57,227 nucleotides of DNA from UBA6398 sp963660485. Its GTDB lineage: Bacteria; Bacteroidota; Bacteroidia; Bacteroidales; Bacteroidaceae. The DNA lies in NCBI GenBank assembly GCA_963660485.1, contig CAVKYH010000015.1, positions 1 to 57,227 of the forward strand. Direction: 5' to 3'. Below the pieces are notes generated by a model, which had not been told where the DNA came from, did no database searches, and worked only from the letters and a program-made list of their open reading frames with translations. Numbering within the stretch: position 1 is the first letter of the stretch; each line of letters starts with the position of its first letter. A program made the translations under genes and the position numbers. Shown piece by piece: positions 9,905 through 18,520 of the stretch.

Positions 9905-9935
9905 CACAAAACTATGGAAATTTCAATGAAATTCT

Positions 9936-10694
9936 TTAGTCGGAAAGTTTAGCTTTGATAAACTCGCGATTCAAACGCGCAATGTTTGCCACGCTCTCGT
10001 TCTTGGGGCACACAGCCTCGCATGCACGAGTGTTTGTGCAGTTACCAAATCCGAGTTCGTCCATTTTTGCAATCATAGCCTTTACGCGCTTTTTAGCTTC
10101 AACGCGTCCCTGCGGAAGGAGAGCAAACTGGCTCACCTTTGAAGACACGAAGAGCATTGCAGAACCGTTTTTGCAAGCCGCTACGCACGCACCGCAACCG
10201 ATACATGTGGCACAGTCCATAGCCTCGTCGGCATTGTCTTTCGGAATAAGTATAGCGTTTGCATCGCGCGGAGCACCTGTGCGCACGCTGATATAACCGC
10301 CGGCAGCCTGAATCTTGTCGAAAGCCGAACGATCTACCATGCAGTCCTTGATTACAGGGAACGCAGCCGAACGCCAAGGCTCAACCGTGATAACATCGCC
10401 GTCGTTGAAACGACGCATATAGAGCTGGCAAGTGGTAGCGCCCGTCTCGGTCTTGCCATGAGGCGTGCCGTTGATATAGAGTGAGCACATTCCGCAAATT
10501 CCCTCGCGGCAATCGTGGTCGAAAACAAACGGCTCGCTGCCTTCCTCCACAAGTTGTTCGTTCAGGATATCGAGCATTTCGAGAAACGAAGTATCCGTGG
10601 GGATATCTTTCATGTCGCGCTCGTCAAAATGTCCCGGATCTTGAGGGCCGTTCTGCTTCCAATATTTTATCTTGAAACTTATTGTATTAGCCAT
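9936..10694 (-). CDS. sdhB: Succinate dehydrogenase/fumarate reductase iron-sulfur subunit
   Basis: 252 aa. Three iron-sulfur cluster motifs are clear: a plant-type [2Fe-2S] site (CREGICGMCS then a Cys in TTCQLYM), a first ferredoxin-like set CATCIGCGACVAAC, and a second set CTNTRACEAVCP. The protein passes electrons between the flavoprotein and the membrane cytochrome b. The motifs cannot tell the direction of the reaction. In anaerobic Bacteroides this operon works as fumarate reductase, so frdB is an equally good name. It is the last gene of the operon, 44 nt after sdhA, and is followed by a strong terminator. Confidence 0.95.
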   Translation of the reverse strand: MANTISFKIKYWKQNGPQDPGHFDERDMKDIPTDTSFLEMLDILNEQLVEEGSEPFVFDHDCREGICGMCSLYINGTPHGKTETGATTCQLYMRRFNDGDVITVEPWRSAAFPVIKDCMVDRSAFDKIQAAGGYISVRTGAPRDANAILIPKDNADEAMDCATCIGCGACVAACKNGSAMLFVSSKVSQFALLPQGRVEAKKRVKAMIAKMDELGFGNCTNTRACEAVCPKNESVANIARLNREFIKAKLSD

Positions 10695-10738
10695 TTTCGT
10701 GTTGTTTTTAATTGTTAGTAAGAAGTCCGGACATTTTG

Positions 10739-12718
10739 TTAGCTCTTGTAGTTACGAGTCTTGACTTCAATAGCCTCATATTTGAGCGGTTCCTTGGTAA
10801 GTTCGGGAGCCTTGGAATCATCGCCCTGATATTGCCAGCAGCCTACGTAGAAGTAATTCTGGTCGTCGCGCTTAGCTTCGCCTTCTTCGGTCTGATATTC
10901 CGAACGGAAGTGTCCGCCACAACTTTCGTTGCGGTGAAGAGCATCATAAGCAATGAGCGAGCCCATAGTGATGAAGTCGTTGAGACGGATAGCCTTGTCG
11001 AGCTCCACATTGATGCCCTCTTTGCTGCCGGGAACGAAAAGATTTGTTTCAAACTCCTTGCGGATTTCCTTTATCTTCTCCAAACCGGTTTTAAGACCCT
11101 CTTCGGTGCGCGCCATACCAACGTATTCCCACATAACTTTGCCGAGCTCCTTATGAATGGAGTCAACAGATTTCTTACCCTTGATGTTCATGAGATGATC
11201 AATCTTGTCTTGAACGGCTTTCTCTGCGGCCTTGAATTCAGGAAGGTCGGTTGAGAAACGAGGTACGGTGATCTGGTCGCTGAGGTAGTTCTGTATTGTG
11301 TAGGGAAGAACGAAGTATCCGTCAGCCAAGCCCTGCATGAGAGCAGAAGCACCAAGACGGTTTGCTCCGTGCTCGGAGAAGTTACATTCTCCGATTGCAA
11401 ACAGACCGGGAATGTTTGTCTGCAATTCATAGTCAACCCACAAACCGCCCATAGTGTAGTGGATAGCGGGATAAATCATCATGGGGTTGTAATATTTCAC
11501 TCCGTTTATTTCCTTTACGAATTCTCCCGGATTTACATCGGTAATCTCTTCGTACATATCGAAAAGGTTTCCGTAGCGCTGGCGTACTACATCGAGACCA
11601 AGGCGACTGATTGCCTCGGAGAAGTCAAGGTAAACGGCCAAACCGGTATTGTTTACTCCGAAGCCGGCATCGCAACGCTCTTTGGCTGCACGCGAAGCTA
11701 CATCGCGCGGCACAAGGTTACCGAATGCGGGATAACGGCGCTCCAAATAGTAGTCGCGGTTTTCTTCAGGAATATCTGTAGGCTTGATTTCGCCTTTCTG
11801 AAGTTTCTTGGCGTCTTCAATGTTTTTGGGAACCCAGATGCGTCCGTCGTTTCGGAGAGATTCCGACATAAGCGTAAGCTTTGATTGCTTGTCGCCGTGA
11901 ACAGGTATACATGTGGGGTGGATTTGCACGTAGCAGGGGTTTGCAAAATAAGCGCCGTGGCGGTAAGCAGCCATTGCAGCGGAGCAGTTGCAGCCCATTG
12001 CGTTTGTGGAAAGGAAGTATGTGTTGCCGTAGCCGCCTGTTGCGAGAACTACAGCGTGTGCTGCGAAGCGTTCGAGCTTTCCGGTTACGATGTTCTTTGC
12101 TATGATTCCGCGTGCACGTCCGTCAATCATCACCACGTCTTGCATTTCGTAGCGAGTGAAGAGTTCCACTGTGCCTTCGTGCACTTGGCGCATCAATGCG
12201 GAGTATGCGCCGAGGAGGAGTTGCTGTCCGGTTTGTCCTTTGGCGTAGAATGTACGGCTCACCTGCACACCTCCGAAAGAACGGTTGGCGAGGAGTCCGC
12301 CGTATTCGCGTGCGAAAGGTACGCCTTGAGCCACGCATTGGTCAATGATATTGGCACTAACTTCGGCAAGACGGTAAACGTTTGCTTCGCGTGCACGATA
12401 GTCGCCGCCTTTCACGGTGTCGTAGAAAAGGCGGTAGATTGAGTCGCCGTCGTTCTGGTAGTTTTTTGCTGCGTTGATACCGCCCTGGGCTGCGATAGAG
12501 TGTGCGCGGCGCGGGGAGTCTTGAATGCAGAAGTTGAGAACGTGGAATCCCATTTCGCCGAGCGATGCAGCTGCCGAAGCGCCTGCAAGTCCGGTGCCCA
12601 CAACGATTATGTCGAGCTTGCGCTTGTTTGCGGGGTTCACCAAACGCTGGTGAGCTTTGTAGTTAGTCCATTTCTGCGATATAGGACCTTCGGGAATTTT
12701 TGAATTTATAGTTGACAT
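10739..12718 (-). CDS. sdhA: Succinate dehydrogenase/fumarate reductase flavoprotein subunit
   Basis: 659 aa. The FAD-binding Rossmann motif VVGTGLAGASAA lies at residues 39-50, and the HSIAAQGG motif at 73-80 contains the His (73) expected to carry covalent FAD. The dicarboxylate site is visible as HPTCIPVHG and SESLRNDGRIW, and REANVYRLAE as well as the later HYTMGGL and GANRLGASALMQGLADG segments are typical. It interconverts succinate and fumarate. This is the long form found with b558-type cytochromes in Bacteroidetes and epsilon-proteobacteria. It is the middle gene of sdhC-sdhA-sdhB, 81 nt after sdhC. Confidence 0.96.
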   Translation of the reverse strand: MSTINSKIPEGPISQKWTNYKAHQRLVNPANKRKLDIIVVGTGLAGASAAASLGEMGFHVLNFCIQDSPRRAHSIAAQGGINAAKNYQNDGDSIYRLFYDTVKGGDYRAREANVYRLAEVSANIIDQCVAQGVPFAREYGGLLANRSFGGVQVSRTFYAKGQTGQQLLLGAYSALMRQVHEGTVELFTRYEMQDVVMIDGRARGIIAKNIVTGKLERFAAHAVVLATGGYGNTYFLSTNAMGCNCSAAMAAYRHGAYFANPCYVQIHPTCIPVHGDKQSKLTLMSESLRNDGRIWVPKNIEDAKKLQKGEIKPTDIPEENRDYYLERRYPAFGNLVPRDVASRAAKERCDAGFGVNNTGLAVYLDFSEAISRLGLDVVRQRYGNLFDMYEEITDVNPGEFVKEINGVKYYNPMMIYPAIHYTMGGLWVDYELQTNIPGLFAIGECNFSEHGANRLGASALMQGLADGYFVLPYTIQNYLSDQITVPRFSTDLPEFKAAEKAVQDKIDHLMNIKGKKSVDSIHKELGKVMWEYVGMARTEEGLKTGLEKIKEIRKEFETNLFVPGSKEGINVELDKAIRLNDFITMGSLIAYDALHRNESCGGHFRSEYQTEEGEAKRDDQNYFYVGCWQYQGDDSKAPELTKEPLKYEAIEVKTRNYKS

Positions 12719-12799
12719 ATCTTATGTTTCTTGTTTTGGTAGGCTGGCGTCCCGCTGGGAGTGCCGCCCTACGTTTGTTATCTGTATGCTATTAATTTA

Positions 12800-13471
12800 T
12801 CAGCAAGCGCCTCCGCAGAAAGCGTATTTCAAAACCACTGCCACGAACGCAAGCACTACTATTGTTACGTAGACAGAGCCGATTACTTTCCAGCGGTTGA
12901 ACCAAATCTTGCCGTTGATGCCGAGAGTTTGGAAAGCACTCCAGAAACCGTGGGTGAGGTGGAACCACAGAGCCACAAGCCACACGATGTAGATTACGGC
13001 ATACACGGGGCAGCCGAATGTCTGGGCAATATAGCCAGCGCCGTCGGTAGGCATCAGGTCGCCTTCAATCCCGCTAAGTTCTGCAAACATCATGTTTGCC
13101 CAGAAGTTGTAGAGGTGGAGCAGCAGGCCCAGAATCACGATAACGCCGAGCACGAACATGTTTTGCGAAGCCCATTCCACCTTTTCGGGACGCGATGTTA
13201 CGGCGTAGCGGTTGTTGCCGCGCGCTTTGCGGTTTTGCAGCGTCAGAATGAACGCGTAAACAAAATGCAAGGCAACCAGAAAGGCAAGAGCCAAAGTTCC
13301 TGCCACGGCATACCAGTTGCTGCCGAGGAATTCACACACGCCGTTGTAAGCATCTTCGGAAAAGAGCACTACAACATTCATGGCGGCATGGAAAGTGAGG
13401 AAAAGAATCAAGGCTATACCGCTTATCGACATAACCACTTTCTTTCCAACAGATGAATCATATAACCACAT
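12800..13471 (-). CDS. sdhC: Succinate dehydrogenase/fumarate reductase cytochrome b subunit (b558 family)
   Basis: 223 aa with five predicted membrane helices and well placed histidines inside or next to them (FHAAMN, LHFVYAF, LLHLYNF, WFHLTHGFWSAFQTLG) that would bind the two b haems. The LTHGFWSAFQ stretch is characteristic of the diheme b558 type used with menaquinone. It anchors the flavoprotein and iron-sulfur subunits to the inner membrane. It is the first gene of the operon, with a perfect consensus promoter at 13535-13565. The protein ends CGGAC. Confidence 0.92.
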   Translation of the reverse strand: MWLYDSSVGKKVVMSISGIALILFLTFHAAMNVVVLFSEDAYNGVCEFLGSNWYAVAGTLALAFLVALHFVYAFILTLQNRKARGNNRYAVTSRPEKVEWASQNMFVLGVIVILGLLLHLYNFWANMMFAELSGIEGDLMPTDGAGYIAQTFGCPVYAVIYIVWLVALWFHLTHGFWSAFQTLGINGKIWFNRWKVIGSVYVTIVVLAFVAVVLKYAFCGGAC

Positions 13472-13534
13472 AGATGTTGGATTTAATTATTGATGTTAAT
13501 GTTTTTGCTGTTTGAGAAAAATTCTAAGTGTGTG

Positions 13535-13565
13535 CAAAGTTATACAATTCCCTAATTTCTGCAAA
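13535..13565 (-). promoter_or_regulatory. Perfect Bacteroidetes promoter for the sdh/frd operon
   Basis: On the minus strand TTTG (13562-13565), exactly 19 nt, then TAACTTTG (13535-13542). This matches the primary-sigma consensus fully. The start would be near 13528, giving a leader of roughly 57 nt. Confidence 0.85.
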
Positions 13566-13620
13566 AACGAAATGGTGAAAAAACGCACCATTTTGACTTC
13601 TTCCGAACAATATGGTTTGT

Positions 13621-13704
13621 TGCAAAAACGATGTCAGGCATTTTTTAAATTATGTCTGACATTGTTTAAACAATATCAGACATTGTTTTCGCGATAAAGC
13701 ATCG
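13621..13704. repeat. 21-nt-grid mosaic repeat array 4
   Basis: Cores start at 13621 (TGCAAAAACG), 13642 (TTTTTAAATT), 13663 (TGTTTAAACA) and 13684 (TGTTTTCGCG). Arms are ATGTCAGGCAT, ATGTCTGACAT, ATATCAGACAT and, outside the last core, ATAAAGCATCG. It lies in the 357-nt gap between sdhC and hemD, with the sdh promoter on one side and the hemD terminator on the other. Confidence 0.88.
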
Positions 13705-13773
13705 TGTGATAAGAGCGGGGCTTTTGCGTGCAAAATAGTTTTGTAACTTTCTTTATATCAAGCGTTGGGGCAA

Positions 13774-13810
13774 ACAAAAAGCCGCCGGAGGAAATTCTCC
13801 GACGGCTTTG
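13774..13810 (-). terminator. Intrinsic terminator of the DUF4271-hemD unit
   Basis: On the minus strand AAGCCGTCGGAG pairs with CTCCGGCGGCTT across a 6-nt loop, followed by a T-rich run. It lies 18 nt past the hemD stop. Confidence 0.85.
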
Positions 13811-13828
13811 TATGATTTTTATGTCCCT

Positions 13829-14569
13829 TTATTTGTTTTCCGAAAGGTATTTGTCGAGTGCGGCAGTTATTGAAGGAGTTTCGGGAGTGGGCGCGGCAAC
13901 GTCCATTCGCAGCCCTACTTCGTTCACAGCCTTTTGTGCCGAATTTCCGTAGCATACTATGCGGATATCGCCCTGTTGGAAATCGGGGAAGTTCTTTTTC
14001 AACGCATGCACACCGGCTGACGTGAAGAAAATTAGCATATCATAGTCAAACTTTTCCTCGGGCTTGAAATCGTTGCTCACCGTGCGATACATCACAGTCT
14101 CTTTGTATTTCAATCCTTTTGAGTCGAGGGCGGTCTGCATCTGGTCGTCGTGTACATCACTTACGGGAATCAGATATTTCTCTGCCTTGTGTTTCTGCAT
14201 CACAGCCACAAGTTCGGGAAGTTTACCCGATGTGCCGAAAAACACCTTGCGTTTGCGGTAAACCACATACTTCTGGATATACAAAGCCACGGTTTCCGAA
14301 ATTCCGAAATACTTCATGTCTTCGGGAATAGTGGTTCGCTGCTCCTTGGCAATGCGGAAAAAATGGTCAACAGCTGTGCGTGAAGTGAAGACTATTGCAG
14401 TATAGTCAAGAATATTAACCTTTTCCTTGCGGAAATCCTTTGCGCTTACACCTTCTACCTTTATAAATGGACGGAACACGAGTTCTACTCCATACTTTTG
14501 CGCAATATTGAAATAAGGTGACTTTTCTGAGCTCGGTTGTGGTTGTGATACCAGAATTTTCTTGATCAT
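13829..14569 (-). CDS. hemD: Uroporphyrinogen-III synthase family protein
   Basis: 246 aa. The sequence shows the two-lobed HemD pattern: an N-terminal ILVSQPQP strand, YTAIVFTSRTAVDHFF (the FTSxxAV motif) near residue 60, KYFGISETVA, then in the second lobe DMLIFFTSAGVHALKK and RIVCYGNSAQKAVNEVG. The family closes hydroxymethylbilane to uroporphyrinogen III in tetrapyrrole synthesis. No other haem genes are in this window, and in Bacteroidetes this copy is usually found beside DUF4271, as here (4-nt gap). Catalysis is assumed, since HemD proteins have few invariant residues. Confidence 0.85.
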   Translation of the reverse strand: MIKKILVSQPQPSSEKSPYFNIAQKYGVELVFRPFIKVEGVSAKDFRKEKVNILDYTAIVFTSRTAVDHFFRIAKEQRTTIPEDMKYFGISETVALYIQKYVVYRKRKVFFGTSGKLPELVAVMQKHKAEKYLIPVSDVHDDQMQTALDSKGLKYKETVMYRTVSNDFKPEEKFDYDMLIFFTSAGVHALKKNFPDFQQGDIRIVCYGNSAQKAVNEVGLRMDVAAPTPETPSITAALDKYLSENK

Positions 14570-14573
14570 TTCT

Positions 14574-15614
14574 TTAAATGTTCACTATCAATATTTCGTT
14601 GAAATACACCAATGCTTTCCAGAGTAATAGCACAGGTATCAATTCCAAGATACAAAAGTACGCAATTAAATGGATTTGGCTGAATCGGTAATTGAAAAAT
14701 ATTTGTTTACACTTGATTAGCAGAAGCAATTTGAAAGTTGCGACTAACAAAATAACTACTATCTCGAGAGTTTTGAACGTCAAATCGAAATAAACAACGA
14801 GCAGCGCCACGATGAAAAGCGACAAGCCCATGAGTGTAATGGTCAGCAGATATGAGTCGAGCCACTTGCGGTTTTGTATGCGGTCGAAAAACACCCAGTT
14901 CACGAACTTGTAGACAATGAACTTTGACGCAAAATAGAGCAGGCCGATTGCCGTGTCCATTCCGAGGAGTATGTAGGGCGAAATCTGGTTGAAAACTTCG
15001 GTGAGGTTAAGTTGCGTGTAGTCGAAAAACAATATTGCCACAGTGAGGCAGGTTTGCACCACGAGGAAAGCCTGTCCGCGGATTTCGGAATTGGTGCTCA
15101 TTGAAAATCCGCCGTCTTCCGTTCGCGAATAAAAGTAGTTTTTCACCTTTTCAACCAATATCCTTATGTTTCGGGCTATAAACATTGCTGCGATAAAGAA
15201 GCTCAGCAAAAGCAGTCCCGTAACATAATCGTCGTTGCTCAGACGGTAGTCCACCGGTTCGGCAGCCATTCCCAACTGGTTCACGCGGAGTTCGGAATGG
15301 AAGTAGTTCTTGTCGGTGAAATAATTGTTCCTGACGTCAAACTGTTTGAGATCGACGTTTGCAGGCGAGCCTTTGAGCCCGGGAATATAGAGAGTGTCGG
15401 GACGGGTTGAGAGATCGGTGAGCGGAGGTATGTCCATCATTGCCTGCACGGCCGAGTCCTGTTGTTCGGGAGTTGCATCGGCGGGAAGCATTCGCAATAT
15501 TCCCGCCACGGTCTTGGGCTTTGCCTTTGGGAGCACGGACATCGTATCGGCGGTTTCCTCAAACGAGTAACTGCTTACGGTGTCCTGCGGAAGGGGTAAC
15601 GGGATAAGATTCAT
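14574..15614 (-). CDS. DUF4271 family membrane protein
   Basis: 346 aa. The first 125 residues look soluble or exposed and contain no signal peptide. The rest carries about six hydrophobic segments (for example VTGLLLLSFFIAAMFIARNI, LLTITLMGLSLFIVALLVVYF and IVVILLVATFKLLLLI). I read it as the DUF4271 family, which is confined to Bacteroidetes and commonly adjoins hemD; its function is unknown. The hemD start follows by 4 nt, so the pair is one operon. The gene starts 51 nt after the LOG gene stop. Confidence 0.75.
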   Translation of the reverse strand: MNLIPLPLPQDTVSSYSFEETADTMSVLPKAKPKTVAGILRMLPADATPEQQDSAVQAMMDIPPLTDLSTRPDTLYIPGLKGSPANVDLKQFDVRNNYFTDKNYFHSELRVNQLGMAAEPVDYRLSNDDYVTGLLLLSFFIAAMFIARNIRILVEKVKNYFYSRTEDGGFSMSTNSEIRGQAFLVVQTCLTVAILFFDYTQLNLTEVFNQISPYILLGMDTAIGLLYFASKFIVYKFVNWVFFDRIQNRKWLDSYLLTITLMGLSLFIVALLVVYFDLTFKTLEIVVILLVATFKLLLLIKCKQIFFNYRFSQIHLIAYFCILELIPVLLLWKALVYFNEILIVNI

Positions 15615-15665
15615 TGCTTGCCTTGGAGTTTGTTCCGGTGCGGTTGTGGTTTTGGGGGTGTGGGA

Positions 15666-16253
15666 TTAGAGTTGCGCCATTTTTGATATCGTGGTGTCCC
15701 ACTGCGGTGTGGTTCTTGCCAAAAGCAATGCCTGCTCGGGCGTGTCGGCTGTTTTCCACAATTCCCCGTATATCTCGCGCATGAAGTTCTCGTTTATTGC
15801 TTTTTTGAGCATTTCAATCAGCGGGTTGAAGTATCCCCGCGTGTTGAGAATCACTATCGGCTTGGCGTAAAGCCCGAGTTGTTTCCAGGTGATTATTTCC
15901 ATCAGTTCTTCGAGCGTTCCCACTCCTCCGGGCAGGGCTATTGTGGCATCTCCGAGCGACACTATTGTATCTTTGCGCACGTGCATGTCGGGGGTAACGG
16001 TCAGATTTGTGAGTCCGTCCCTGCACCAGCCGTTTTCGACCATGAATTCCGGAATCACTCCGGTTACTTTTCCGCCGGCATCGAGTGCAGCGTCGGCCAG
16101 CGCGCCCATCAGTCCCACTTTTCCCCCACCGTATACCACTTCTATGCCTTCGTGTGCGAGCAGTGTGCCCAGTTGTGCGGCGGCGTCGAGGTATTCCTGC
16201 GCCACTTGCGAACTTGATGCCGCGTAGACGGCTATTCGTTTGATGCTGTTCAT
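15666..16253 (-). CDS. LOG family protein (TIGR00730, nucleotide 5'-monophosphate phosphoribohydrolase-like)
   Basis: Start set at 16253 (MNSIKRIAVYAASS), since the family opens with this strand; an upstream ATG adds 9 residues lying in the metK terminator. 195 aa. The two hallmarks are visible: GGGKVGLMG and LPGGVGTLEELMEIITWKQLG. Family members cleave ribose 5-phosphate from cytokinin-type or ordinary purine nucleotides; the true substrate here is unknown. A second, shorter paralogue lies at 29756-30286. The gene sits just downstream of the metK terminator, which may also reduce read-through into it. Confidence 0.88.
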   Translation of the reverse strand: MNSIKRIAVYAASSSQVAQEYLDAAAQLGTLLAHEGIEVVYGGGKVGLMGALADAALDAGGKVTGVIPEFMVENGWCRDGLTNLTVTPDMHVRKDTIVSLGDATIALPGGVGTLEELMEIITWKQLGLYAKPIVILNTRGYFNPLIEMLKKAINENFMREIYGELWKTADTPEQALLLARTTPQWDTTISKMAQL

Positions 16254-16260
16254 GTCTTTC

Positions 16261-16305
16261 AAAAATAATGCCCGACGCATTCACGGGCGGTGGATACGTC
16301 GGGCA
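16261..16305 (-). terminator. Intrinsic terminator of metK
   Basis: On the minus strand TGCCCGACG pairs with CGTCGGGCA across an 18-nt loop, followed by TTATTTTT. It lies between metK and the LOG gene. Confidence 0.8.
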
Positions 16306-16323
16306 AAATTATAGAATTATCTT

Positions 16324-17607
16324 TTAAATTCCGAAGGTTTCGCGTATTTTGTCAACGTAGTCTAGTTTCTCCCATGTGAAGAGTTCCACGGTTTCTGTCC
16401 TGTCGCCGTAGTATGCGTTGTGGTAAGTTTTAGTTACCACCTGCGGTTCGCGTCCGAAATGTCCGTAGGCAGCTGTTTCTTCATAGATAGGATTGCGAAG
16501 TTTCAGGCGCTCTTCTATTGCATAGGGGCGAAGGTCGAAAATCTTGCCTATCTTTTCGGCTATTTCTCCGTCAGAGATTTTCAGGTGTGAGGTGCCGTTG
16601 GTGTTTACATATATATTTATAGGCTCTGCCACGCCTATTGCGTAGCTCAGCTGTATCAGCACTTCATCGGCAACGCCTGCTGCCACGAGGTTCTTTGCTA
16701 TGTGGCGTGCGGCGTAGCATGCCGAGCGGTCTACCTTCGAAGGATCTTTTCCCGAGAACGCTCCTCCTCCGTGTGCTCCGCGTCCGCCGTAGGTATCTAC
16801 TATGATTTTGCGTCCGGTGAGTCCGGTGTCGCCGTGGGGGCCTCCGATTACGAATTTGCCTGTGGGGTTGACGAAATATTTGATGTTGTCGTTGAAGAGT
16901 TTCTTCACGGCTTCGGTCTTTATCTCGCTCACCACGCGCGGAATCACGATGTTCACAACGTCTTCGCGTATCTTGTCGAGCATAGCCTTGTCGGCTGCGT
17001 CTTGATTGCCGTCGTTGGCTGACACAAACTCGTCGTGCTGGGTGGAAACCACTATGGTGTCGATGCGCACGGGTTTGTTGTTGTCGTCATATTCCACGGT
17101 TACCTGGCTTTTTGCATCGGGGCGTAGATAAGTCATCACCTTGCCTTCGCGACGAATGTCGGCAAGCACCGTTAGAATCTTGTTGGCGAGCGCGAGGGTA
17201 AGGGGCATGTAGTTTGCGGTTTCGTTGGTGGCGTAACCAAACATGATTCCCTGGTCGCCTGCTCCCTGGTTTTTGGGGTCTTCGCGCTCCACGCCGCGAC
17301 GAATGTCGGCGCTTTGTTCGTGGATAGCGTTGAGCACTCCACACGATTCGGCTTCGAATTTGTATTCGGCCTTAGTGTAGCCTATGCGACCTATTGTGCG
17401 GCGCACAACTTCGTGAAGGTCGAGATAGGTAGATGTTTTTACTTCACCTGCCACTACCACTTGGCCAGTGGTAACTAATGTTTCGCAAGCTACTTTGGAG
17501 TTGCGGTCGTAGGCGAGCAACTCGTCAAGCACGGCGTCCGATATTTGATCGGCCACCTTGTCAGGATGTCCTTCTGACACTGATTCGGAAGTGAATAAGT
17601 AAGCCAT
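16324..17607 (-). CDS. metK: S-adenosylmethionine synthetase
   Basis: 427 aa, slightly longer than E. coli MetK. It begins MAYLFTSESVSEGHPDKVADQISDAVLD, containing the GHPDK ATP and metal site, and includes GAGDQGIMFGYA (signature 1) and GGGAFSGKDPSKVDRSA (signature 2). It makes SAM from methionine and ATP in the cytoplasm. It is transcribed from a perfect consensus promoter through a leader of over 200 nt that reads as a SAM riboswitch (17725-17835), so feedback control by SAM is likely. A terminator follows the stop. Confidence 0.97.
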   Translation of the reverse strand: MAYLFTSESVSEGHPDKVADQISDAVLDELLAYDRNSKVACETLVTTGQVVVAGEVKTSTYLDLHEVVRRTIGRIGYTKAEYKFEAESCGVLNAIHEQSADIRRGVEREDPKNQGAGDQGIMFGYATNETANYMPLTLALANKILTVLADIRREGKVMTYLRPDAKSQVTVEYDDNNKPVRIDTIVVSTQHDEFVSANDGNQDAADKAMLDKIREDVVNIVIPRVVSEIKTEAVKKLFNDNIKYFVNPTGKFVIGGPHGDTGLTGRKIIVDTYGGRGAHGGGAFSGKDPSKVDRSACYAARHIAKNLVAAGVADEVLIQLSYAIGVAEPINIYVNTNGTSHLKISDGEIAEKIGKIFDLRPYAIEERLKLRNPIYEETAAYGHFGREPQVVTKTYHNAYYGDRTETVELFTWEKLDYVDKIRETFGI

Positions 17608-17724
17608 TTTTTATAATGTATTTATGTGCGGCGCGTTTTTCGCGCTCACACGGGTTAAATTGTCCTCTCTTTGCGGGAGTGGAGGCTTTACTGCACAATC
17701 TTTCTAAACTTTGCGGAAACGCAC

Positions 17725-17835
17725 ATGGTCGGCTTTGTAGATGACCATTGTTTTAGCATTGTTTTTAAGTGGTTGCAAGCAGCCCAAATCTATCCACCCT
17801 ACAAGTGTCGAGCCTCGCGTCATGACGTTTGGCTC
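17725..17835 (-). ncRNA. SAM riboswitch-like leader of metK (S-box type)
   Basis: On the minus strand the leader contains GCTTGCAACCAC (core GCAACC at 17771-17776) followed by TGCTAA (17753-17758), the two most conserved blocks of S-box aptamers, preceded by a GGGTGGA segment. The closing helix can form between ATGAC (17819-17823) and GTCAT (17741-17745). The 3' strand of that helix is also part of a competing 6-bp hairpin, ATGGTC (17743-17748) with GACCAT (17725-17730), the switch geometry expected of an expression platform. The transcript would begin near 17840, just ahead of the aptamer. The subtype and boundaries are approximate. Confidence 0.65.
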
Positions 17836-17846
17836 TTTTCACGCTG

Positions 17847-17877
17847 CAAAAGTAGCACATTGATTTGTTACGGCAAA
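17847..17877 (-). promoter_or_regulatory. Perfect Bacteroidetes promoter for metK
   Basis: On the minus strand TTTG (17874-17877), 19 nt, TACTTTTG (17847-17854), a full consensus match. It places the start immediately upstream of the riboswitch-like leader. Confidence 0.85.
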
Positions 17878-18006
17878 TATATTGGAGAAGTTTTTTCAGT
17901 TAAATTTTTTCGTCCACCTCAACGGCTTTTTACGAGGCGATTTTCGGGCTCCAAAGCCGAATTTGGAACAGTCTGTAAACGAGATGTTTAAGACGGGGCG
18001 AAATGT

Positions 18007-18247
18007 GGCTTTTACGAGGTCAGACCTAATTTAAATTAGATGCGTCGGAATTTAAATTCCGGGCCTTGGAGTTTTTACGAGATGCCGTGTAGTTTTTCCG
18101 CCATGCGCAGCATGGTTTTTGGCTTGCGGAATGGGACTTTCGATTGGGCTTGCGGAGACTTATAAATAAGGCGTGCCAAAAAGCACTCGGTATATTGTTT
18201 TTCCGAAATGCCGTGTGTTTTTTTCGGTATGCGGAAACGTTTTTTCG
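18007..18247. repeat. 21-nt-grid mosaic repeat array 5 (long)
   Basis: Twelve grid positions at 18007, 18028, 18049 and so on to 18238. Clear cores are AATTTAAATT (18028, 18049), AGTTTTTACG (18070), AGTTTTTCCG (18091), TGTTTTTCCG (18196) and CGTTTTTTCG (18238); 18133-18184 is degenerate. Arms include AGGTCAGACCT, AGATGCGTCGG, CCGGGCCTTGG, AGATGCCGTGT, CCATGCGCAGC and AAATGCCGTGT. Positions 18091-18205 match 61-175. It occupies part of the 913-nt divergent gap between metK and the next gene and is the only array not directly behind a gene 3' end. The stretch 18248-18520 holds a C9 tract but no clear promoter. Confidence 0.88.
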
Positions 18248-18340
18248 GCGCCGCTATATTTCTGCCGAATTCCGCATCTTGTGCAAGTGGTGTGCAGAGT
18301 GATGTGCGCGGTGTAAAAAAGCGTTTTGTTTATTAAAAAT

Positions 18341-18349
18341 CCCCCCCCC
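18341..18349. other. C9 homopolymer tract upstream of a giant secreted protein gene
   Basis: Nine consecutive C residues 171 nt upstream of the start at 18521, in an otherwise A/T-rich leader. Tracts like this are prone to slippage; whether it alters expression here is unknown. Confidence 0.6.
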
Positions 18350-18520
18350 ATTTTGCCCGTTTTTGTTCGTTATTTTCATATAAGAGGCGAGATTTATGCG
18401 ATTTTTCTGCCCAACCATGTGCATTGTAAAAAAAAATAATTAAGTTTACACCCGGATTTTAAGTATACTTTTTTACCATAGACGAAATCTATTTTATGTT
18501 TAATCAAAAATAAAAACACA

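Noticed and set aside
17671..17991. 106-codon plus-strand frame in the metK leader
   Set aside because: It overlaps the antisense of the riboswitch-like leader and promoter and has no protein-like features.
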